The notes: generated by a model from the sequence alone, not told the origin. A DNA stretch of 64,000 bases from an uncultured Myxococcales bacterium (GCA_903955385.1 CAJBNH010000031.1:1-64000), one strand, 5' to 3'; shown: positions 35,611-44,947, numbered from the stretch's first letter. Numbers and translations are program-made.

Positions 35611-37911
35611 TCAGGCGTCGTCGTCCGGAGGGGACGGAGGCGCGGCCGGGCGCCCAGCGGCAGCCTTCAGGGCGGCAACGTGCCTCGGATCGGGGTCGGT
35701 GGCGTAGCGGTAGCGGTAGGCAACGCCCCGACGATAGCCCTTGCCGTAGTAGTAGCCGTACCCTGCGCCCCGCGTCGCCGTCCGTGAGAGCACGACACCC
35801 AGCAGCTGCGCATTGACGCTCTGCAGTGCGTGGATCGTCGATCTCATGGACTCGCGCTTGCTCCGCTCAGAGTGGCCCACCAGCACAACGCCATCGACGA
35901 GAGAGGCGATCACCAGCGCATCGCTGACGATCTCGACGGGCGGCGAGTCGAACACGACGGTGTCGTACTTGGCCATCAGCTCGGTGACCAGCTGACGGAA
36001 CCGCTCTGTGTGCAGAATTTCCGACGGGTTGGGCGGCACTGGACCGCAGGCCATCAGCGACAGTCCGGGCACGTCGGTCTTCTTGATGAACTTCTCGACC
36101 GAATCCTGACTGAGAATATAGCTGGTCACACCGACATCGCCGGGAACGCCGAACACGTGATGCAATCGCGGCTTGCGCAAGTCGGTGTCCACCACGACGC
36201 AGTTGCCGGTCGACGCCGCCAAGGTAATGGCGAGCGTGGTCGAGGTCGACGTCTTGCCCTCGCGCGGGTGGGCGCTGGTGATCAGGAGGGTATGCAGCGG
36301 CTTGTCCGGCCGCATGAACAGCAGGTTGGTGCGAACGCTTCGGGCAGCCTCTGCGACCCGAGAATTGGGTCTGAAGTGCGCGTAGAGGTCCAAGCGTCCA
36401 TCAGGGATCGGCAGGCCCTCGTTCAGTTCTGCCGGAGAAAACGTCGGAATGGCGCCGAGATAGGGAACGCCAAGCACGCCTTCGACATCCAGGCGGTTCT
36501 TGACCGTGTTGTCGAGCAGGTCGACCAGCAACGCAACGCCAATGCCGATCAGCAGCGACAGCACCAACCCGATGGCGAAGTTCAGGCGCTTGTTCGGCCG
36601 ACTCGGGGACTGCGGGGTGATCGCGCGATCCAAGATGCTGACGTTGTTGACGCCGATCTTTTTGGTCAGGTCGGCCTCTGCGAGGCGCTTGGCCACCTTT
36701 TCGTAGAACATCTTGTCTTCGTCGGCCTGCGCAATCAGCTGGTCATGCGTGATCTTGGTCAGCCGGATCACGGCATCCTCGTTCCTTGCGGCCTGGATCT
36801 GGGTCTGCAGGTCGGCTTCCTGTGCTTGCGCCCCGGCCAGAGACTGCGACGCTGACTCGTACATTGCGCTGACGTGCTTGCTGCCCAAAGAGACGAGCTG
36901 TTCCATCTGCTGCTGGATGCTCTCTACCTTCGGGTGCCGCTCCAGATAGGTGGCGTCAAGCTCCTGCTTGCGAATCGCAAGCTCGAGGTAGCGCTCCTTC
37001 AACTGCCCGACCAAGCCGTCTCGCATCACCGCGGGAGCCGACGCGGAGAAGATGTCCCGGCTGCCTCGGAACTTCTTTAGCTGAGCGACCTCCTGCTGGG
37101 CGCGAATGCGAACGGAGTGCACATCGCGCAGGTCGCGGTTCAGGGCCAACAGTCGCTCGTTGACGACTTGGCTACGGTTGGCGCTCAGGTCATTCAGCTT
37201 CTCGAAGTCAGACAGCAACGTCTGCGATGCGAGTCTCTGCTTCTCAAGCTGTCCGTGAATCGTGCGGAGGTCTTTGGTCGCCTCGTCGAGCGTGCTCTGC
37301 TTCTGCTGAACGTTGCGCTTCTTGTAGGCCTCCGCCACGGCATTGACGAGTTCCTTTGCAAATTCAGGGTCTCTATCCTCGATGGAGACAGTGGCGATCA
37401 TCGTGTCTTCGCCCATCTCGACCAACACGCGCGATGCAAGCAGACCGACTGGGTCGGCTATGGCGATCTGCGCCTCGCGCGCCGCCTTCGGCAGCTTTTT
37501 GTCAATGCCAAGAAACTGCTCGTCGCGCGCCAAGCGTAACAAGGTGACCACTTCGGCCGCCACGGAGCGCGACTGGAGAATCCGCTGCTGGGCTTGGTAG
37601 TAGATGCGCGAGCCGAAATAGCCGCTGGACCCCAGCGTGACGACCTCGTTGACCTCGCTCAACACCTTCGGCGGCGTAGTGTCGATGGTGATCGTGCTGG
37701 TGGCCTTGTACCAGAGCTCCTGACCGCTCGTCCAAACGATTGAGCCGCTGAGCACGATGACCGCGGAGAAGAGGAACCACCAGCGGCGCTTGAGGAAGAC
37801 CTCGGCGCCGCGGCGAAACAACTCTTCCACGGCGAACGCGTCTACTTCGTCGCGTTTGCCGGGATTGTCGCGCTGGATGGGTCGGTCGTTCTGGCTCACG
37901 GCTCGCTTCAC
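35611..37911 (-). CDS. Polysaccharide tyrosine autokinase (Wzc/BY-kinase type)
   Basis: This 766 aa polysaccharide co-polymerase controls chain length and export and phosphorylates itself on tyrosine. The N-terminal Wzz domain has a transmembrane segment (about residues 44-65) and long periplasmic coiled coils, with a second membrane helix near 455-475. The cytoplasmic BY-kinase part has the Walker A AHPREGKTSTS (about 545-555), A' VVVDTDLRKPRLH and B VVFDSPP. The C-terminal tail is a cluster of eight tyrosines (718-736, GYGYYYGKGYRRGVAYRYRY), the sites of autophosphorylation. The GTG at 37911 is the longest start; another GTG lies four codons on. It follows the OPX gene by 24 bp. Confidence 0.9.
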   Translation of the reverse strand: MKRAVSQNDRPIQRDNPGKRDEVDAFAVEELFRRGAEVFLKRRWWFLFSAVIVLSGSIVWTSGQELWYKATSTITIDTTPPKVLSEVNEVVTLGSSGYFGSRIYYQAQQRILQSRSVAAEVVTLLRLARDEQFLGIDKKLPKAAREAQIAIADPVGLLASRVLVEMGEDTMIATVSIEDRDPEFAKELVNAVAEAYKKRNVQQKQSTLDEATKDLRTIHGQLEKQRLASQTLLSDFEKLNDLSANRSQVVNERLLALNRDLRDVHSVRIRAQQEVAQLKKFRGSRDIFSASAPAVMRDGLVGQLKERYLELAIRKQELDATYLERHPKVESIQQQMEQLVSLGSKHVSAMYESASQSLAGAQAQEADLQTQIQAARNEDAVIRLTKITHDQLIAQADEDKMFYEKVAKRLAEADLTKKIGVNNVSILDRAITPQSPSRPNKRLNFAIGLVLSLLIGIGVALLVDLLDNTVKNRLDVEGVLGVPYLGAIPTFSPAELNEGLPIPDGRLDLYAHFRPNSRVAEAARSVRTNLLFMRPDKPLHTLLITSAHPREGKTSTSTTLAITLAASTGNCVVVDTDLRKPRLHHVFGVPGDVGVTSYILSQDSVEKFIKKTDVPGLSLMACGPVPPNPSEILHTERFRQLVTELMAKYDTVVFDSPPVEIVSDALVIASLVDGVVLVGHSERSKRESMRSTIHALQSVNAQLLGVVLSRTATRGAGYGYYYGKGYRRGVAYRYRYATDPDPRHVAALKAAAGRPAAPPSPPDDDA

Positions 37912-37934
37912 ACGGTCGGCTGGAGGTGGGTCGA

Positions 37935-38570
37935 CTACAGGATGGTCTCAGGCACGTAGATGATGTCGCCAGGCTGTAAAAGGAAGTTCGCAGCCAGGCC
38001 CTGCATGATCTTCTCGACCGGAACTGGAATGCGCCGCTCGCCCGAAGCGTCCAGGCGCGTCACGATGGCGTAGTTCTTCTCTGCGAGTGGACCGAAGCCG
38101 CCCGCAAGCGTCACGGCCTCGACAATGCTCATCGCGTCAGAGAACTGGAAGCGTCCCGGAGCCTTCACGGCGCCGAGCACGAATACCTTCTTGGAGCTCA
38201 GGGTCTTGACCTGCACCGTGACGTAGGGATTGCGCAGGAAGCCTTGGCTGAGTCTCTGCCGAAGCAGGCTGGCGACCTGCGAGCCGACCAGCCCCTCGAC
38301 CGTCACCGTTCCGACCAGCGGAAAGTCGATCTGCCCTGTGGGTGACACGATGTAGAGACCTGACAGCCCGGCTTCCTCGTAGACGCGCACCTCGAACTCG
38401 TCGCCCGGTCCAAGGCTCGCCGCCTGAATCGCCGACCGAACGTCGGCGCGGAAGTCGGTGTACTCCGACGTTGCTGTAGTCGAGCAGCCGGTCACCCCCC
38501 AGACGACGAGCAACAACCGGGCCCAAACGGCACCGGTCAGCTTCGACGGGAAGGGAGCTTCGACCCGCAC
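37935..38570 (-). CDS. Short polysaccharide export lipoprotein (Wza/OPX family)
   Basis: This 211 aa lipoprotein has the lipobox VTGC (Cys 29). It has the Poly_export domain (LGPGDEFEVRVYEEAGLSGLYIVSPTG) and one SLBB-like domain (VFVLGAVKAPGRFQF). It is far shorter than E. coli Wza (about 380 aa) and lacks the C-terminal amphipathic helix that makes the outer-membrane pore, so it probably cannot cross the membrane alone. The GTG at 38570 has GAGAGG eight bases upstream. The outer-membrane barrel gene just upstream could provide the missing pore, as in the Wzp barrel pairing described for Myxococcus. Confidence 0.88.
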   Translation of the reverse strand: MRVEAPFPSKLTGAVWARLLLVVWGVTGCSTTATSEYTDFRADVRSAIQAASLGPGDEFEVRVYEEAGLSGLYIVSPTGQIDFPLVGTVTVEGLVGSQVASLLRQRLSQGFLRNPYVTVQVKTLSSKKVFVLGAVKAPGRFQFSDAMSIVEAVTLAGGFGPLAEKNYAIVTRLDASGERRIPVPVEKIMQGLAANFLLQPGDIIYVPETIL

Positions 38571-38681
38571 CAGTGCACCTCTCGGATCCGGATTCGCGTG
38601 CCTCTTTCAGGTGTAATGCACCCGAAGTCCGTGCGCGCCTTGCGATGGTCGGGGTCGACAGAGTTCAGGGGCTGAGCCGGG

Positions 38682-40058
38682 TCAGTACCTGAGGGTGATG
38701 CCGGCGTACAACTCGTGCGCGAGAAACGCTCCCGAGTCGATGAGACGCTTGTTGGCGCCGAGCGCCGTCACCTTGTAGTCCGTGGCAACCGAGCGCAGCT
38801 GGTAGCCGATGTCCATGCCGACGAGTCGGGTGACGTCGAACGCCGCGGACAGACCGCCATCCATCGCGATGTCCTTTCGGTTCTTCTGGGTGATCAGCAC
38901 GGGGATCGTGGGCGAATAGGCTCCGTAGATGCCGTAGCTCACCCCGAAGTTGGCCTTCAGGTCGACGATCTGCCCAAACCGCTGGCGCAGCGCGAGCGAA
39001 CCGCGGTGGAAGTCCACGAAGTTGCCATAGTAAGCGTCGCGAAAGTCGTGCGTGTAGTTCAGCAGCAGTCGGGTCGATTCCGAGGCACGCAGTCCCAGAG
39101 ATGCGCTGGCCAAGAAGCTGTTGAACGTGTCTCCCGACTTGTGCATCGACATGCCCCAACCACCCAAGGCCTCGAGGCTGATGCGACGGGTCAGGGCGCC
39201 TGCGACGCCTGCGCGAGCGCGGAACGGCTTGGAGTTGGACGCGAGCGCGTCCTTCAACAGGAGGCTTGTGTTGGCGTAGTTCCGGAAGTCCCAACCCGCA
39301 TCAATGATGGCGGCGGTCTTCGGCAGGAAGCGCCAGGAAGCGCTGAACCGCGAGCGGAAGGTGTCGGTGTTGCCGTCGCCAAAGTCATCGAAGCGGTCGA
39401 GGGCGTACGAACCCATCAGGGCGATGTTGAACGGCCGACGCTCTGGGATGTCGCCGGGGTGGAACTCGATACGTGCGCCCACGTCGTTGCTGGTGCGGTT
39501 CAGGTTATAGGTTGTCCCCCAGTCGTTAGCGCGGAGGGCTCGGGTGAAGTAGTCGAACACCGAGAAGGCAAGAGCCCGTCGGGCGCCGAACGCGACGTCC
39601 ACGCTGGCCGTGCCACCAACGTCGTCCTGCTCGGAGATCGCCGTGTCTTCGGTCACGTAGATGCGCGCCTCGCCTGCAGAGTTGAAGGTGAAGCTGACGT
39701 CGCTGTTGGCTTCGTTCGCGAGCGAAAGCCGCGGCTGGATGCGGATGGAGGTAGCGCCGCGGATCGGGTTACCTGCTGCGGCCTCTTCGGCCGAGCCGTT
39801 GAAGAAGTTCGTGTCGTGGTGGCCCTGAACGGTGATGCTGGGGTGCAGCGTGAAGTCGCCGCTCCGCAGGCCTCGGTCCATGTTCACCGAGTTGGGCAGC
39901 TGCATCTCCGCCGTCTGCGCGTGAACCAGGGCCGGAAAGGCCCCGAGCGCTAGCATCACGAAGGTGACCCCGAGGCACTTTCGCCGCACGGTGGACGCAC
40001 CCAGTGCGCCCGTCGCGGCGTCGCTGAGTGCTCCTCTTTGTGGTGTCGTCATGTGCAC
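38682..40058 (-). CDS. Outer-membrane beta-barrel protein of the polysaccharide export set (Wzp-like)
   Basis: This 458 aa protein has a signal peptide cleaved after VHAQ (about residue 48). The remainder is a string of amphipathic strands with aromatic ends (VSFTFNSAGEARIYV, RLLLNYTHDFRDAYYG, LKANFGVSYGIYGAY), ending in YAGITLRY, whose terminal Tyr is a classic BAM signal. Transporter or porin motifs are absent. It is 111 bp upstream of the OPX gene and in the same direction. By analogy with the 18-strand WzpX-type barrels of Myxococcus, I infer it is the exit pore for the polysaccharide. The GTG at 40058 has GAAGG nine bases upstream; an ATG lies two codons on. Confidence 0.75.
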   Translation of the reverse strand: MHMTTPQRGALSDAATGALGASTVRRKCLGVTFVMLALGAFPALVHAQTAEMQLPNSVNMDRGLRSGDFTLHPSITVQGHHDTNFFNGSAEEAAAGNPIRGATSIRIQPRLSLANEANSDVSFTFNSAGEARIYVTEDTAISEQDDVGGTASVDVAFGARRALAFSVFDYFTRALRANDWGTTYNLNRTSNDVGARIEFHPGDIPERRPFNIALMGSYALDRFDDFGDGNTDTFRSRFSASWRFLPKTAAIIDAGWDFRNYANTSLLLKDALASNSKPFRARAGVAGALTRRISLEALGGWGMSMHKSGDTFNSFLASASLGLRASESTRLLLNYTHDFRDAYYGNFVDFHRGSLALRQRFGQIVDLKANFGVSYGIYGAYSPTIPVLITQKNRKDIAMDGGLSAAFDVTRLVGMDIGYQLRSVATDYKVTALGANKRLIDSGAFLAHELYAGITLRY

Positions 40059-40232
40059 TGCTACTTACCTTCGCCTGCCCCGTACTGCATTCTCGTTGCG
40101 GTTCTGCCCGTCGGGGGGCGGCATCGCGGACTCTCTATGCGCTCCGTCGGGCCGTCGATGCCGTCGGGTGCTGGCTGCCGTATGCGGAACCTGAGATACG
40201 CCCCGGGGACGAGGCAGTGGCTTCGTTCGGGG

Positions 40233-40787
40233 TCAATCGTGTACGTAGAACGGGCTGGCCGACGGCGGGTTCTCCAGCTTGGGAGCCAGATCGGTCAGGC
40301 CGGCGGTCGGGTCGATGTCTGGTACGTTCTCGATCTGCTTCTCGATCATCGGCCGACCGTCGATTGCGCTGTCGATCGAGGGACCGCCGCAACCTTTGAG
40401 CTGGCCTTCCAGCTCCTCAGCCTTGTTGAACGCAATCGAGATCTTCACGTACTCATGTTCGGTGCAGGCGGCGTCCTTGCGCGAGGAGCACTCCTGCATG
40501 GCCAAGAAGTTACTCTCGGCGAGCTTCACCAGCCCCTTCATCGTGGTCAGGGCTTCGTTTACGCAGTTCACGCGGCTGATGTTCTGGGACTTCCGCGCGT
40601 CCTCGAGTTCGTTGAAACCGGCGGTGAGCATCTTGTGCAGGCGGTCGACGTACGCGCGGCCTTGGTCGACCTGACGCTCAATGTTGGCCGGATCGACGGG
40701 CGGCGTGGCGCCTTCCTCAGCGCTGACAGCTGCCGCGACGATAAGGCACAGGGCCCCGACGGTCATGGCGATGTATTGGCGAAGCAT
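40233..40787 (-). CDS. Helical periplasmic protein upstream of the polysaccharide set
   Basis: This 184 aa exported protein has a signal peptide (IAMTVGALCLIVAAAVSAEE). The mature part is mostly alpha-helical with Cys residues (VNCVNEAL, QECSSRKDAAC, LKGCGG) that probably form disulfides, ending in a Pro-rich tail. No family was recognised. AGGA precedes the ATG at 40787; a GTG at 40802 is the alternative start. It lies 175 bp upstream of the barrel gene on the same strand and may be linked to polysaccharide export only by position. Confidence 0.55.
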   Translation of the reverse strand: MLRQYIAMTVGALCLIVAAAVSAEEGATPPVDPANIERQVDQGRAYVDRLHKMLTAGFNELEDARKSQNISRVNCVNEALTTMKGLVKLAESNFLAMQECSSRKDAACTEHEYVKISIAFNKAEELEGQLKGCGGPSIDSAIDGRPMIEKQIENVPDIDPTAGLTDLAPKLENPPSASPFYVHD

Positions 40788-40802
40788 GATCCTGACTCCC
40801 AC

Positions 40803-41158
40803 CTGGACGCTACGACGGGTCGCACGCTATCGAAAGGGTCCCGTTTCGGACACAAACCTGCGCGTTCGACTCCACCAAAGAAGCCCAAGTCGTCGTACTT
40901 TAGGCCGCGGCACGTGATGCTGTCAACTGTTTCGCTCCCCCCGTCCGGGTTCGCGCGTCGCGTTTTCCCCCCTTCGATCACGGCCCGGTGCGAGGGTCCG
41001 GGTAGTCTTCGGAGGTGCTGAGAAGACAGCGACGATGGATAGGTTGCGGATGCCGCCCTTCAGGATCAAAATTTCTTCCGGCTCCCCCCCCCTGCCGCAA
41101 GCGCGACGGCACTGGTAGGTTGGGCCCTTCGCGCCATGCGCAAGCCAAGGAGAATCGG
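40803..41158. other. Divergent intergenic region
   Basis: A 356-bp region between two divergent genes. No coding frame is convincing. A plus-strand candidate promoter lies at 41044-41072 (TTGCGG, 17 bp, CAAAAT), and AAGGAGA precedes the start at 41159. The minus-strand gene has no clear promoter. No structured RNA or repeat was seen. Confidence 0.5.
41044..41072 (+). promoter_or_regulatory. Candidate promoter for the 41159 gene
   Basis: TTGCGG (41044-41049) and CAAAAT (41067-41072) are 17 bp apart in an otherwise GC-rich gap. The -10 matches the consensus in only four positions. Confidence 0.3.
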
Positions 41159-41839
41159 ATGTCCAAGAAGGGCCGGTCGATGCGAGAGAAGAGCCCTAGC
41201 CCCCCGCCGCAGTTGGCTGCTGAGGAGACGGAGGAGGCGTTCGGACACGACGAGCCGGAGGGGACCATCACGGCCAAGGGGAACTACGAGGTGTTGGTAC
41301 GCCTGTTCGCCGAAGCGAGCCCGCTGACCATGAGCCACTGGAACCCCATGACGGGAGAGGTATTTTGGCTACCCCACGGACAGGCGAATCGCAAGGCCAC
41401 CGCCGAGGCGTTCGAGAACCGACTGTTTCGCGAGCAGGGGTGGTTCGAGGTGCCCTACCTGGAGAGCGATGAAGCGTTCGGGCTTGCCGGATCATTCGCT
41501 GCCTCCTTGACGGCAGGGCGTGGCAAGGCCGAGGTGATGCTGGCGCTGGAGGGCCCCAAGCCGTTCCGGGCGTTGCGGACCGTGCTTGCCGGGGCTCCCG
41601 GGCTGGACCGACGCCACAAGCGATTCGTGGAAGCGGAGGCCGAGCTGCGACTGGCGACCTTCTGCGCGAGTCAGGGGCTTGAACTGGATGACCCTCGGTT
41701 TGCCATCGCGCTGGGTCACGCGGCGGAGACGTGGGGCGACGACGAGGAGGACCTGTTCGAGGAGGAGCCGCAAGCTGCGGAGAAGCGGCCGATCGGTCAG
41801 CTGTCGATCGGGCGACGGCGAGACGAGGGCCGTTCGTGA
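41159..41839 (+). CDS. UPF0158-like protein
   Basis: This 226 aa soluble protein has a disordered, charged N-terminus, then a domain that fits the UPF0158 family: an HWNPMTGEVFWLP start, then FEVPYLESDEAFGLAGSFAASL, and the KPFRALRTVLAGAPGLDRRHKRFVEAEAELRLATF block. The acidic tail (DDEEDLFEEEPQ) is common in the family. Its function is unknown. AAGGAGA lies before the ATG. The stop overlaps the next start by four bases (GTGA), so it is coupled with the zincin-like lipoprotein. Confidence 0.5.
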   Translation: MSKKGRSMREKSPSPPPQLAAEETEEAFGHDEPEGTITAKGNYEVLVRLFAEASPLTMSHWNPMTGEVFWLPHGQANRKATAEAFENRLFREQGWFEVPYLESDEAFGLAGSFAASLTAGRGKAEVMLALEGPKPFRALRTVLAGAPGLDRRHKRFVEAEAELRLATFCASQGLELDDPRFAIALGHAAETWGDDEEDLFEEEPQAAEKRPIGQLSIGRRRDEGRS

Positions 41840-43644
41840 CGACAAGCCGGGCGAACGATACCGCGCTGCACGCGCGGCAACGCCCGAATCTTGTGCGGTT
41901 TCTGGCCATGATCGCAATGACAGCAGTTGCGACGACGACCTGCGGTGGGGACCCGACGCGGTCCTTTCCGGCGCTGACCCGGGTGGTGGTGCCGGTGCCC
42001 CTCAGGGCGGGTAGCCCGGTGAGCGTGCATGGATTTGGCCTTGCGGGTGCGACGTTGCGACTCGAGGGGGGCTCCGACCCGGTCGCGATCGAGCTGTCGC
42101 TGACGGCGGTGGGGGCCGATGGCGTAGAGGTCGCGGGAGGGACTGTTCCCGCTGACGTCGGCTGGACTGAGGGTCGTGTGGTCGATCGGGCCTGTCTGGC
42201 GGAGGCGGGAGCACTGGCTCCGTGCCTGCCGGTCGCGACGAGTTGGACGCGCGAGGTGCCGGCCGTCGCCGTGCTGTGGGGCGGGGGCAAGGTGCAGTTC
42301 GGCGACCCGATCACCCTCGCGTCGGACGGCCTGCTGCTGCCCGGCGAGGGTACGGTCACGCTGCAATCGGTGCCGACGTCAGGCGGGGCCGTTTCGGAAC
42401 CCTGCGTGGCGACGACGGATCTGCAAACCGGGCGCAGTGTGGCGCGAGTGGAAGCGGTCCCCGCGTGGTTGGGGCTGACGCCGGGTGCGCGGTCGTTGCG
42501 GCTGCGACTGGTGCAAACGACGGTGACCGAGAGCCGAGTCGGACCGTGGTCGGAACCGGTGGCGGTCGAGGTCGTCGCGGCCCAGCTGACGGCCGACGTC
42601 CACGGGGAACTGCGGCGTGGTTGGCTGGCGCCGCTGACCGTTCATGGCGTGCCGAGTGGCGGCTGGCAGGTGCGCCTGACCGGAACGTGGCAGGCGGACG
42701 GAAAGGAACCGGCGACCTGGACCGACACGGCGGCGCGGTTGCTGGACGGCCAGACTTGGGCGGGCCAGCCAGCGGTGTGGTGGGGCAGTCCGTGGTTCCT
42801 GAATCAGATCCAACCACTGCTGGGAGCGACGTCTTCGACCGCCACGTTGCAGGGAGAAGCCCGTTTGGTCGTGCGGAGCGGTCAGGACTCCTGGTGGGGA
42901 CCCGCGGTGCCGGTGCTGTGGCCGGTGCGCCCGACCGTGCAAGTGATCGAAGTCGAGCTGGGTGACGCGTTTGCGGTGGGTCTGGGGCGACTGGGGCTTG
43001 GCAACCACGTCGCGGAGGTGCGCCAACGCGTGATCGCGCGTTTGACCGGCCATTTCGCGGGCCTGTCGGTGGTCGTCGCGGCGCAGAGGCCGGCTGGTGC
43101 CGTCGAGGTGCTGCAGCTCGCCGTGCTGGACCGGGACCCCAATGGCTTCGACCTGTTGGGCAGCGACAATTCGGTGGGCAAGGACGTGGGCAACACGACG
43201 TTGGACGAGCGGCTGACGGGTTACGGCGCTGCAGCGGCGGTCGCAGGCCAAACCGCTTACGGCGGGGTGTTCCTGAACGGTCTGTTCCTGTTCTCTGCCC
43301 AGCTGCATCCCGGCGAGGGTCAGGCAACAGATCAATTCGACGCGATTTTTGGTCCGTGGTCGCCCCGACTGGGTGGCACGCCGGCCCCACTTGGACAGGT
43401 CCCTGAGCTGGCCGTCGAGACCGCCGCTCGCCTGATCGCGCACACCGCCGCCCACGAGATCGGGCACGCGTTGGGCTTGCCGGCCGGTACCGATGCCTAC
43501 CACCACCCCGGCGACCATCCCGGCTGGATCATGGATGAGGGTACAGCGCGACCGTTTGCCGAACGTGCCGGGCTGCCCGGTGCCGCGCCTGTCGTCTGGG
43601 GGCCCGTCGACGACGCCTATCTGCAAGCCATCCTGCCGCCTTGA
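41836..43644 (+). CDS. Exported zincin-like protein
   Basis: This 602 aa protein has an N-terminal hydrophobic segment (FLAMIAMTAVATTTC) that could be a lipoprotein signal, although TTTC is a poor lipobox. Several Ig-like beta domains follow. Near the C-terminus, HEIGHALGLPAGTDAYHH (first His about 540) is a zincin HExxH with a downstream His, followed by WIMDEG, which resembles a metzincin Met-turn. The exact spacing HExxHxxGxxH is not met, so the third ligand must be one of the later His. I infer a surface metalloprotease that may act on neighbouring substrates. Confidence 0.6.
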   Translation: MTTSRANDTALHARQRPNLVRFLAMIAMTAVATTTCGGDPTRSFPALTRVVVPVPLRAGSPVSVHGFGLAGATLRLEGGSDPVAIELSLTAVGADGVEVAGGTVPADVGWTEGRVVDRACLAEAGALAPCLPVATSWTREVPAVAVLWGGGKVQFGDPITLASDGLLLPGEGTVTLQSVPTSGGAVSEPCVATTDLQTGRSVARVEAVPAWLGLTPGARSLRLRLVQTTVTESRVGPWSEPVAVEVVAAQLTADVHGELRRGWLAPLTVHGVPSGGWQVRLTGTWQADGKEPATWTDTAARLLDGQTWAGQPAVWWGSPWFLNQIQPLLGATSSTATLQGEARLVVRSGQDSWWGPAVPVLWPVRPTVQVIEVELGDAFAVGLGRLGLGNHVAEVRQRVIARLTGHFAGLSVVVAAQRPAGAVEVLQLAVLDRDPNGFDLLGSDNSVGKDVGNTTLDERLTGYGAAAAVAGQTAYGGVFLNGLFLFSAQLHPGEGQATDQFDAIFGPWSPRLGGTPAPLGQVPELAVETAARLIAHTAAHEIGHALGLPAGTDAYHHPGDHPGWIMDEGTARPFAERAGLPGAAPVVWGPVDDAYLQAILPP

Positions 43645-43718
43645 GCTTGGGCTTGTGGGCGGAGCCGTGCCGACCCACAATCCGGGCCTTCCGGGACCCT
43701 TTCTCTGGAGCGCGCCGC

Positions 43719-44294
43719 ATGCGACTGACCGCCGTTACCGCCTTGCTGTTGACCGTTGGCGCCGCGATACCCTGCTGCAGTCGCTCGAGCGTGCCCAGCC
43801 CGGTCGATCCACCTGTGGCGCGGGCGCCCGAGCCAGAAGCGGCCTCTCAACCTCGCATCATTCCTCACTTTCCCGGTCGCGGCCGCGTGCGCGTGAGCGG
43901 GCGCGCCGAGCTTGCTCCCTTTGAGGTCGAGGTCGCGCGAACCGAGGGGGAACTCTCGCAAGGTCTGATGTTCCGAAAGGAGCTGCCCGACCACCACGGC
44001 ATGGTCTTCGAGATGGGCTACGACCGCGACTGGTCGTTCTACATGCGCAACACCTATGTGCGCCTGGACATGATCTTCATCGACGCGGACTGGCGCGTGG
44101 TCGGCGTGGTCGAGAACGTGCCGCCGTTGACGGAGGACTCTCGGTCGGTCGGCGCGCCGTCGCGGTTCGTGCTGGAGCTTGCGGCGCACGAGGCCCGACG
44201 CGCCGGCATTCAGGCGGGAACGCAGCTTGCGTTCGAGAAGCTGGCCGACGCGCCCGCCCCCGCACAGGACGCTGCAACCAGGAGCCGCCGGTGA
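43719..44294 (+). CDS. DUF192 family exported protein
   Basis: This 191 aa exported protein has a short signal region with a possible lipobox (IPCC), a linker, then a complete DUF192 domain (FEVEVARTEGELSQGLMFRKELPDHHGMVFEM, FYMRNTYVRLDMIFID, SRFVLELAAHEA). DUF192 proteins are small beta-barrels of unknown function. TGGAG lies ten bases before the ATG at 43719. The stop overlaps the next start by four bases (GTGA), so the pair is coupled. Confidence 0.8.
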   Translation: MRLTAVTALLLTVGAAIPCCSRSSVPSPVDPPVARAPEPEAASQPRIIPHFPGRGRVRVSGRAELAPFEVEVARTEGELSQGLMFRKELPDHHGMVFEMGYDRDWSFYMRNTYVRLDMIFIDADWRVVGVVENVPPLTEDSRSVGAPSRFVLELAAHEARRAGIQAGTQLAFEKLADAPAPAQDAATRSRR

Positions 44295-44869
44295 CCGACG
44301 CTCGCCGCGAGTGGTTCGAGGTCCTGGACCAGGACGCCCGCGCGGTGGCGACGCTGCTGCGCTCGCCTGCGGCCCCGAAAACGGCCCGGCAGTCGGCGCG
44401 GGCCTGCTTGGGTCGCGCGGCGCAACTGCTGGAGACGCAATCGGAACATTTGGATGGTGACGGGGGCGAACCGGCGAGCGACGAGGTCACAGCCGGGCAC
44501 GTCGAGGTCAGCGACGCAGACGTGCTTGCCTTGGTGTTGGCGCTGGCTGACCACCGTCGCAGCTTGGGCGACCATCGCGCCGGACTGCGTCCGTTGCGAG
44601 AGGTGTGGCGGCGGTCGCCCCTGCCCGAACGTCTGCAGCTGCCCTTGGGTGCGAGCCGGGTGTTGGCGCTGGTCGTCGCCATCGACGGCAGGTTCAACGC
44701 CACGATGGCGCTGAGTGCTGAGCGGTTGGGGTGGTTCGAGAAGCGATGCAGCGAGCCCGATCCGACCCGGGTCGCCAAGGTGCGGCCGCCCGATGCCGAG
44801 GCTTCGAGCCGGCTGGATGGCAGCGAGCTGGAGCTGCTGGTGAAGGCCGGCCGCTCGCGATTCTCGTAG
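44291..44869 (+). CDS. Hypothetical soluble protein
   Basis: This 192 aa protein has no signal peptide, membrane helix or recognised domain. It is rich in Arg, Ala, Leu and Asp and mostly predicted helical (DVLALVLALADHRRSLG, PLREVWRRSPLPERL, NATMALSAERLGWFEKRC). The GTG start overlaps the stop of the DUF192 gene, so they are translationally coupled and probably functionally linked. Confidence 0.5.
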   Translation: MTDARREWFEVLDQDARAVATLLRSPAAPKTARQSARACLGRAAQLLETQSEHLDGDGGEPASDEVTAGHVEVSDADVLALVLALADHRRSLGDHRAGLRPLREVWRRSPLPERLQLPLGASRVLALVVAIDGRFNATMALSAERLGWFEKRCSEPDPTRVAKVRPPDAEASSRLDGSELELLVKAGRSRFS

Positions 44870-44908
44870 GCCATAGCGCAGGAAAAACGGCTTGGAAAAC
44901 AGCGTGGT

Positions 44909-44933
44909 GACCCGCGAGACGTGCGTGCGGGTC
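44909..44933 (+). other. Hairpin after the 44291 gene
   Basis: A perfect 7-bp stem, GACCCGC (44909-44915) and GCGGGTC (44927-44933), has an 11-nt loop. It lies 40 bp beyond the stop codon and lacks a T-tract, so it may stabilise the transcript end rather than terminate. Confidence 0.3.
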
Positions 44934-44947
44934 GGTGCGGGCTTGCG

